From the NCBI RefSeq assembly GCF_018397995.1, contig NZ_BBQH01000018.1, positions 1 to 64,000 of the forward strand: a DNA stretch of 64,000 nucleotides, read 5' to 3'. This DNA is from Rhizomonospora bruguierae. Lineage in GTDB: Bacteria > Actinomycetota > Actinomycetes > Mycobacteriales > Micromonosporaceae. How positions within the stretch are numbered: the stretch's first letter is position 1; each line of letters begins with the position of its first letter. Under the pieces are notes generated by a model. The model was not told the origin of the DNA. It made no database searches and saw nothing but the letters and a program-made list of their open reading frames with translations. A program made the translations under genes and the position numbers. Below, one piece after another: positions 60,655 to 64,000 of this stretch.

Positions 60655-61929
60655 TTACGCGCCCCGCTGGTGCAGGCTGGTCCACAGTTCCTCGGGTCGT
60701 TCGGACTGCACCGCGATGCTGGTGGGCGCGTCGGTGCGCAGCAGCACGCCCTCGTCGATGTCCGCCTCCAACTGGTCGGGCCCCCAGCCCAGGTAGCCGG
60801 AGAACAGCCGCACGCTGGACAGCAGCGTCGGCAGCGGCGCCGGGTCGGTGGACAGCGCGATCACGCCGAGCCGGTCCCTGACCCGCTGGAACCGTACCGG
60901 CGCGTCCCGGCCCGGCCACTGCAGGGCCGCCGCGATGTACCCCTCGGCGGTGTTCAGCGGGCCGCCGTCGAAGACCAGCGCCGGCTCCTTCAGCAGCCGC
61001 CGCCAGCCCTCGGGGAAGTCCACCGGCACCCGCCAGACCGGCTTGTTGATCCGCACCCCGATCGCGCCCCGCGCCCGCTCGTGCCGCAGCACCAGCACGA
61101 CCGCCTGGTGCAGGTCCCGCTCGGTGGTCGCGGCCGAGGCGACCAGCACCTTGCCGACGAAGTCGCGCTGCCCCCGCGCCGCGTTGCGGACCAGCGGGAC
61201 CCCGTCGCCGGCGTTGCCCGCCCGGATGTCCGGAAGCTCGAACCCGCGCGCGGCCAGCGCCCGGCGCACCTCCAGCCAGACGGTGCGCACGTCCAGCACG
61301 GCCGGCTGGTCGGGCAGGCCGCCCCGCAGGACCCGCAGCAGCTCCCCGGTGAACGCGGTGTACGGCTCGCCGGGTAGCGCCTTCGCGGTCCGGTTGCGGG
61401 GCGCGGAGACCAGCAGGCACGTCTGGTCGATCTCGGCCCGGTCCGCGACCGTGGTGGTGCCGGCCGTCTCCCCGGCCAGCTCGGCGGTGGCCCGGCCGGC
61501 GTAGCAGCAGTCCAGGATCACCACGCGGCGCCGGGCCGGGCTGCCGGCGATGGCCCGGCGCAGCAACTCGTACCGCAGCCCGGCCTCGTACGGGGTGGAC
61601 GGGTCGGTGTCGGCCAGGGCCAGAACCAGGCTGCCATCGAACGGGTCGATGAGGCCGTGGCCGGCGTAGTAGACGAGCAGCAGCCCATCGGGGTGGGTCT
61701 CGGCGGCGGCCTCGCGCACGGTGCGGGCGACCACCGCGTCGTCCGCCTCGTCGACCAGCGCGACGCAGTGGTCGGCCGGCACGCCCCCCAGCTCCGGGTC
61801 GGTGAACACGCCGCGCAGCCCGGTGACGTTGCGCAGGACCGCCGGCACGTCCTCGAGGTCCGGGTGGCTGTACCGCCCGTTGCCAATCAGGACCACCCGG
61901 GACAGTCGCGGCTCGGCCAGCTCCGCCAT
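60655..61929 (-). CDS. Caspase-like protease fused to a YqgE/AlgH (UPF0301) domain
   Basis: The 424 residues start 3 nt after the EACC1 gene. Residues 10-about 245 are a caspase (C14) fold: VVLIGNGRYSHPDL at the first strand, catalytic His91 in LLVYYAGHG and Cys142 in VVILDCCYAG. Residues about 258-420 match the YqgE/AlgH domain: GKVLVASAAT at the start, GAIGVRINKP, LVFDGGPLN, SGYLGWGPDQLEADI and the ending GVLLRTD. In most bacteria YqgE is a separate protein of unknown function. The fusion, next to SIR2 and EACC1 genes, suggests that a proteolytic event is coupled to YqgE-type sensing or substrate binding. All catalytic residues are intact. Confidence 0.85.
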   Translation of the reverse strand: MAELAEPRLSRVVLIGNGRYSHPDLEDVPAVLRNVTGLRGVFTDPELGGVPADHCVALVDEADDAVVARTVREAAAETHPDGLLLVYYAGHGLIDPFDGSLVLALADTDPSTPYEAGLRYELLRRAIAGSPARRRVVILDCCYAGRATAELAGETAGTTTVADRAEIDQTCLLVSAPRNRTAKALPGEPYTAFTGELLRVLRGGLPDQPAVLDVRTVWLEVRRALAARGFELPDIRAGNAGDGVPLVRNAARGQRDFVGKVLVASAATTERDLHQAVVLVLRHERARGAIGVRINKPVWRVPVDFPEGWRRLLKEPALVFDGGPLNTAEGYIAAALQWPGRDAPVRFQRVRDRLGVIALSTDPAPLPTLLSSVRLFSGYLGWGPDQLEADIDEGVLLRTDAPTSIAVQSERPEELWTSLHQRGA

Positions 61930-61932
61930 CGG

Positions 61933-62289
61933 CTAGCGCCCTTCCAACACCCCGGCCGCGGCGGCGAGCGCCTCCGCGTCGGTGGCCTCGATCCGCACCG
62001 TGGCGCCGTCCGGCTCGGTGCGGGTGACCGTGACGGTCGGCGGTACCGGGCGCGAGGCCCGCCACTGCGCGATCGCCAGCAGCAGCTGCACAGTGGAGAT
62101 TCCGGTGCCGAGGACCAGGGACACCACGTCCACGGCGGTACCCAGCTCCCTCTCTGCCGCCGCACCGCCCCACTGGATCCGGGCGTACCGGCGCACCGAC
62201 GGCTCGTCCGCGAGCCAGGATCTCAGCGACCGCAGCGCCTCCAGGTCCGGCGCGTCATCGGTACCGGAGATGCTCAGCCGCAGGCGCAT
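61933..62289 (-). CDS. Effector-associated constant component 1 (EACC1)-like protein
   Basis: The ATG at 62289 gives 118 residues; GTG at 62301 is an alternative. The text MRLRLSISG, then LRSLRSWLADEP and a G-rich helix-turn (LVLGTGISTVQLLLAIAQWRASR), follows the EACC1 pattern described for actinobacterial NTP-dependent conflict systems (Kaur, Burroughs, Iyer and Aravind). EACC1 proteins have no enzyme residues and mark operons that combine variable effectors with caspases, trypsins or NTPases. It is the first gene of the operon; the promoter box TAGTGT lies at 62298-62303 on the minus strand. Confidence 0.78.
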   Translation of the reverse strand: MRLRLSISGTDDAPDLEALRSLRSWLADEPSVRRYARIQWGGAAAERELGTAVDVVSLVLGTGISTVQLLLAIAQWRASRPVPPTVTVTRTEPDGATVRIEATDAEALAAAAGVLEGR

Positions 62290-62399
62290 GGAATCGGACA
62301 CTATCCAAGCGTTACACCTTCTGTCACTACTCGCCCACGGAACGCATCCGCTCCGTGACGCTGTGCCCACCCGTCCGACGCACCGGCGAAGATGGAGAG

Positions 62400-63206
62400 A
62401 TGCGTCTTGCTACCTGGAACGTGAACTCGGTGCGGTCGCGGCTGCCGCGACTGCTGGAGTGGCTGGCCGCCACCCGGCCGGACGTGGTGTGCCTGCAGGA
62501 GACGAAGTGCGCCGCGGCCGAGTTCCCCGCGGCGGAGGTCGCCGACCTGGGGTACGAGACCGCCGCGCACGGCGACGGCCGGTGGAACGGCGTGGCGCTG
62601 CTGTCCCAGGTCGGGCTGGCGGACGTCACCCGGGGGCTCGTCGGCAAACCCGGCTTCCCCGAACCGGAGCCCCGCGCCATCGCCGCCACCTGCGCGGGCG
62701 TGCGCATCTGGTCCGTCTACGTGCCGAACGGGCGGGTGCCGGACTCGCCGCACTACGGGTACAAGCTGGCCTGGTTCGAGGCGCTGCGGGACACGGTCGC
62801 GGTGGACGTGTCCGCCGGGGCGGAGGTGGCGGTCTGCGGCGACTTCAACGTCGCGCCGACCGACGCGGACGTGTGGGACCCGGCGGTCTTCGTGGACTCG
62901 ACGCACGTCACGGCCCCGGAGCGGGCGGCCCTCGCCGCGCTGCGCGCCACCGGACTGCACGACGTGGTCCCCCGGCCGCTGAAGGGTCCGCATCCCTTTA
63001 CGTACTGGGACTACCGGGCCGGCATGTTCCACCAGAACAAGGGCATGCGCATCGACCTGGTGTACGTGACCGAGGGCGTCGCCGAGCGGGTGCGGGACGC
63101 GTACGTGGACCGGGAGGCGCGCAAGGGCAAGGGCCCCTCCGACCACGCCCCGATCGTCGTCGACCTGGCCGACAGCGGCGCCCAGGCCGCGGCCGACCCG
63201 GCTTAG
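62400..63206 (+). CDS. xthA: Exodeoxyribonuclease III (AP endonuclease)
   Basis: The ATG at 62400 with GGAGAG upstream gives 268 residues. All ExoIII/EEP motifs are seen: LATWNVNSVRSRLPRLL, VCLQETKCAA (Glu for metal), YVPNGR, CGDFNVAPTDADV (Asp/Asn), and the C-terminal GMRIDLVYVT and GKGPSDHAPIVVDL (Asp-His). It cuts at abasic sites and degrades the 3' strand in base excision repair. A housekeeping gene, divergent from the EACC1 operon by about 110 nt. Its stop overlaps the convergent membrane gene by 4 nt. Confidence 0.92.
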   Translation: MRLATWNVNSVRSRLPRLLEWLAATRPDVVCLQETKCAAAEFPAAEVADLGYETAAHGDGRWNGVALLSQVGLADVTRGLVGKPGFPEPEPRAIAATCAGVRIWSVYVPNGRVPDSPHYGYKLAWFEALRDTVAVDVSAGAEVAVCGDFNVAPTDADVWDPAVFVDSTHVTAPERAALAALRATGLHDVVPRPLKGPHPFTYWDYRAGMFHQNKGMRIDLVYVTEGVAERVRDAYVDREARKGKGPSDHAPIVVDLADSGAQAAADPA

Positions 63207-63592
63207 AGCAGCGCCTTGAGCGCCCAGAGCACGAGGGCGATCAGGCAGGCGAGGACCAGCGCCCCGGAGGCGAGCAGGGCGATGCCGAGGGCGCGGGCCG
63301 GCCCGGCGATCGGGCCGTTGCCCCTGGTCATTCCCAGGACGACGGCGAGCGGGGGCGCGTCGCGCCCGGCTGGCCGCTCATCGGGTGCGAAATCGTCTTC
63401 GTTCGGCGGGGTCGGCTCCACCCGGGGGTCGTCCGCCTCGGCGCCGTACCGGGTGCCGTGCTGCTGGGGTTGTGCGCGCTCGTCCGGGTAGGGCATGCGG
63501 TTGCCGGAGCGCTGCCGGGGTGCGCGGGGCCGGAACCGGAACCGGGCGGGACGCCCGTTGCCGCCGCGGTTGCCGGCAGACGGCCTGACCAT
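63203..63592 (-). CDS. Small membrane protein with disordered N-terminus (129 aa)
   Basis: The ATG at 63592 with AGGAGA upstream gives 129 residues; the frame is open further but contains no better start. The first about 80 residues are charged, Arg/Pro-rich and probably disordered. One membrane segment lies at the C-terminus (LGIALLASGALVLACLIALVLWAL). No family is recognised. The gene is divergent from the GntR regulator by about 200 nt. Confidence 0.6.
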   Translation of the reverse strand: MVRPSAGNRGGNGRPARFRFRPRAPRQRSGNRMPYPDERAQPQQHGTRYGAEADDPRVEPTPPNEDDFAPDERPAGRDAPPLAVVLGMTRGNGPIAGPARALGIALLASGALVLACLIALVLWALKALL

Positions 63593-63770
63593 CGTCTCCT
63601 CCAGGCTTCCCGGTCGGGGCGGGCCGGAAAGCGGATCGGCGGAAGGGACCCCGTAGGTTCCTCGGGCTATGGGACTACCCCACACCACCGGCCGCGACGC
63701 ACACAATCCGTAAGCTGACGGCCACCCGTGAAAATCGATATCCCGTTCCCCCGATGGAGGGACGGCGAAG

Positions 63771-63791
63771 GATCGTATAGGATCCACGATC
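63771..63791. promoter_or_regulatory. GntR operator-like inverted repeat before the last gene
   Basis: GATCGT-N9-ACGATC ends at the base before the ATG at 63792. It is a 21-nt perfect 6-bp inverted repeat around TATAGGATCC, fitting autoregulation by the GntR protein. Confidence 0.5.
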
Positions 63792-64000
63792 ATGCGACCC
63801 GCCCGCCGGTTGGTCCTCAGCGACGACGTGTACGAGTCCCTGCGCGGCCTGCTCATGGACCACGCGGTCGCGCCCGGCGCCCGGATCACCATCGACGCGC
63901 TCGCCCGGCAACTCCAGGTCTCGGCGACCCCGGTCCGCGAGGCCCTCGCCCGGCTGGAGGCCGACGGGCTGGTCCGCAAGCGCCCGCTCGCCGGGTACAC
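63792..64000 (+). CDS. GntR-family regulator, 3' end beyond window
   Basis: From the ATG at 63792 the first 69 codons read SDDVYESLRGLLMDHAVAPGARITI, then LARQLQVSATPVREALARLEADGLV, a complete GntR winged helix of the FadR/FCD kind. The ligand domain is outside the window. It is divergent from the small membrane protein gene. It starts right behind the inverted repeat listed above. Confidence 0.8.
   Translation, partial: MRPARRLVLSDDVYESLRGLLMDHAVAPGARITIDALARQLQVSATPVREALARLEADGLVRKRPLAGY

Noticed and set aside
58432-61377. Open frame of 981 codons opposite the SIR2 and caspase genes
   Set aside because: The translation is low-complexity (Arg, Gln, Val, Pro) and antisense to recognised domains; a shadow of GC skew.
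58892-62173. 1093-codon minus frame overlapping SIR2, caspase and EACC1 genes in another frame
   Set aside because: Composition is Gly/Arg/Ala repeats without motifs; the true domains are in the frames annotated.

Overview
The window is very GC-rich, uses many GTG/TTG starts, and carries SsgB, mycothiol-type PIG-L, ANTAR, EACC1 and NNH7-NACHT genes. This points to a filamentous, sporulating actinomycete, most likely Micromonosporaceae. The family assignment is inference from protein types, not from a database search. There is no rRNA and one tRNA (Val-CAC).

Layout. 1-6465: a tightly overlapped plus-strand catabolic operon (CoA-transferase, FAH-fold hydrolase, SDR, MmgE/PrpD dehydratase, PrpF isomerase, possible RidA-like protein). 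6491-10891: a decay zone with broken GntR/UTRA, RibD/DHFR-like and TPR genes and a frameshifted putative metalloprotein, two intact genes (SIS isomerase, GNAT) and two lone type I-E-like CRISPR repeats. 10928-18030: a DNA adenine methyltransferase with an altered motif IV, a PIG-L deacetylase, a DadA-type dehydrogenase and a divergent PucR regulator. 18074-21313: a large NACHT NTPase of the bacterial immune type. 21446-23818: a membrane protein and a NarL-type two-component pair. 23874-36287: a sugar-acid uptake and catabolism cluster (split transketolase, RraA-like aldolase, Ldh_2 dehydrogenase, GntR regulator with its operator, glucarate-dehydratase-like enolase, aldo/keto reductase, sugar ABC importer without ATPase, two paralogous DraG-type ADP-ribosylglycohydrolases).

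36288-41704: a second decay zone holding a broken subtilase, a perfect 21-bp inverted repeat, a broken DinB gene and a tyrosine integrase remnant beside tRNA-Val, probably the relic of an integrated element. 41755-58043: ordinary chromosomal genes (SsgB, AraC, OmpR/HK pair, LolA-like, Balon/Rv2629-like ribosome factor, HAD, GAF-ANTAR, broken STAS plus HATPase anti-sigma, SDR/TetR divergent pair). 58074-62289: the most interesting locus, a compact minus-strand operon EACC1 - caspase fused to a YqgE/AlgH domain - SIR2-family protein, read here as a biological conflict (abortive defence) system. 62400-64000: exonuclease III, a small membrane protein and the start of a GntR regulator.

Several genes (9113, 11196, 14209, 22002, 44064, 53601, 58475) have a TANNNT-like -10 box 6-7 nt before the start codon and no ribosome-binding site, which suggests leaderless transcription.
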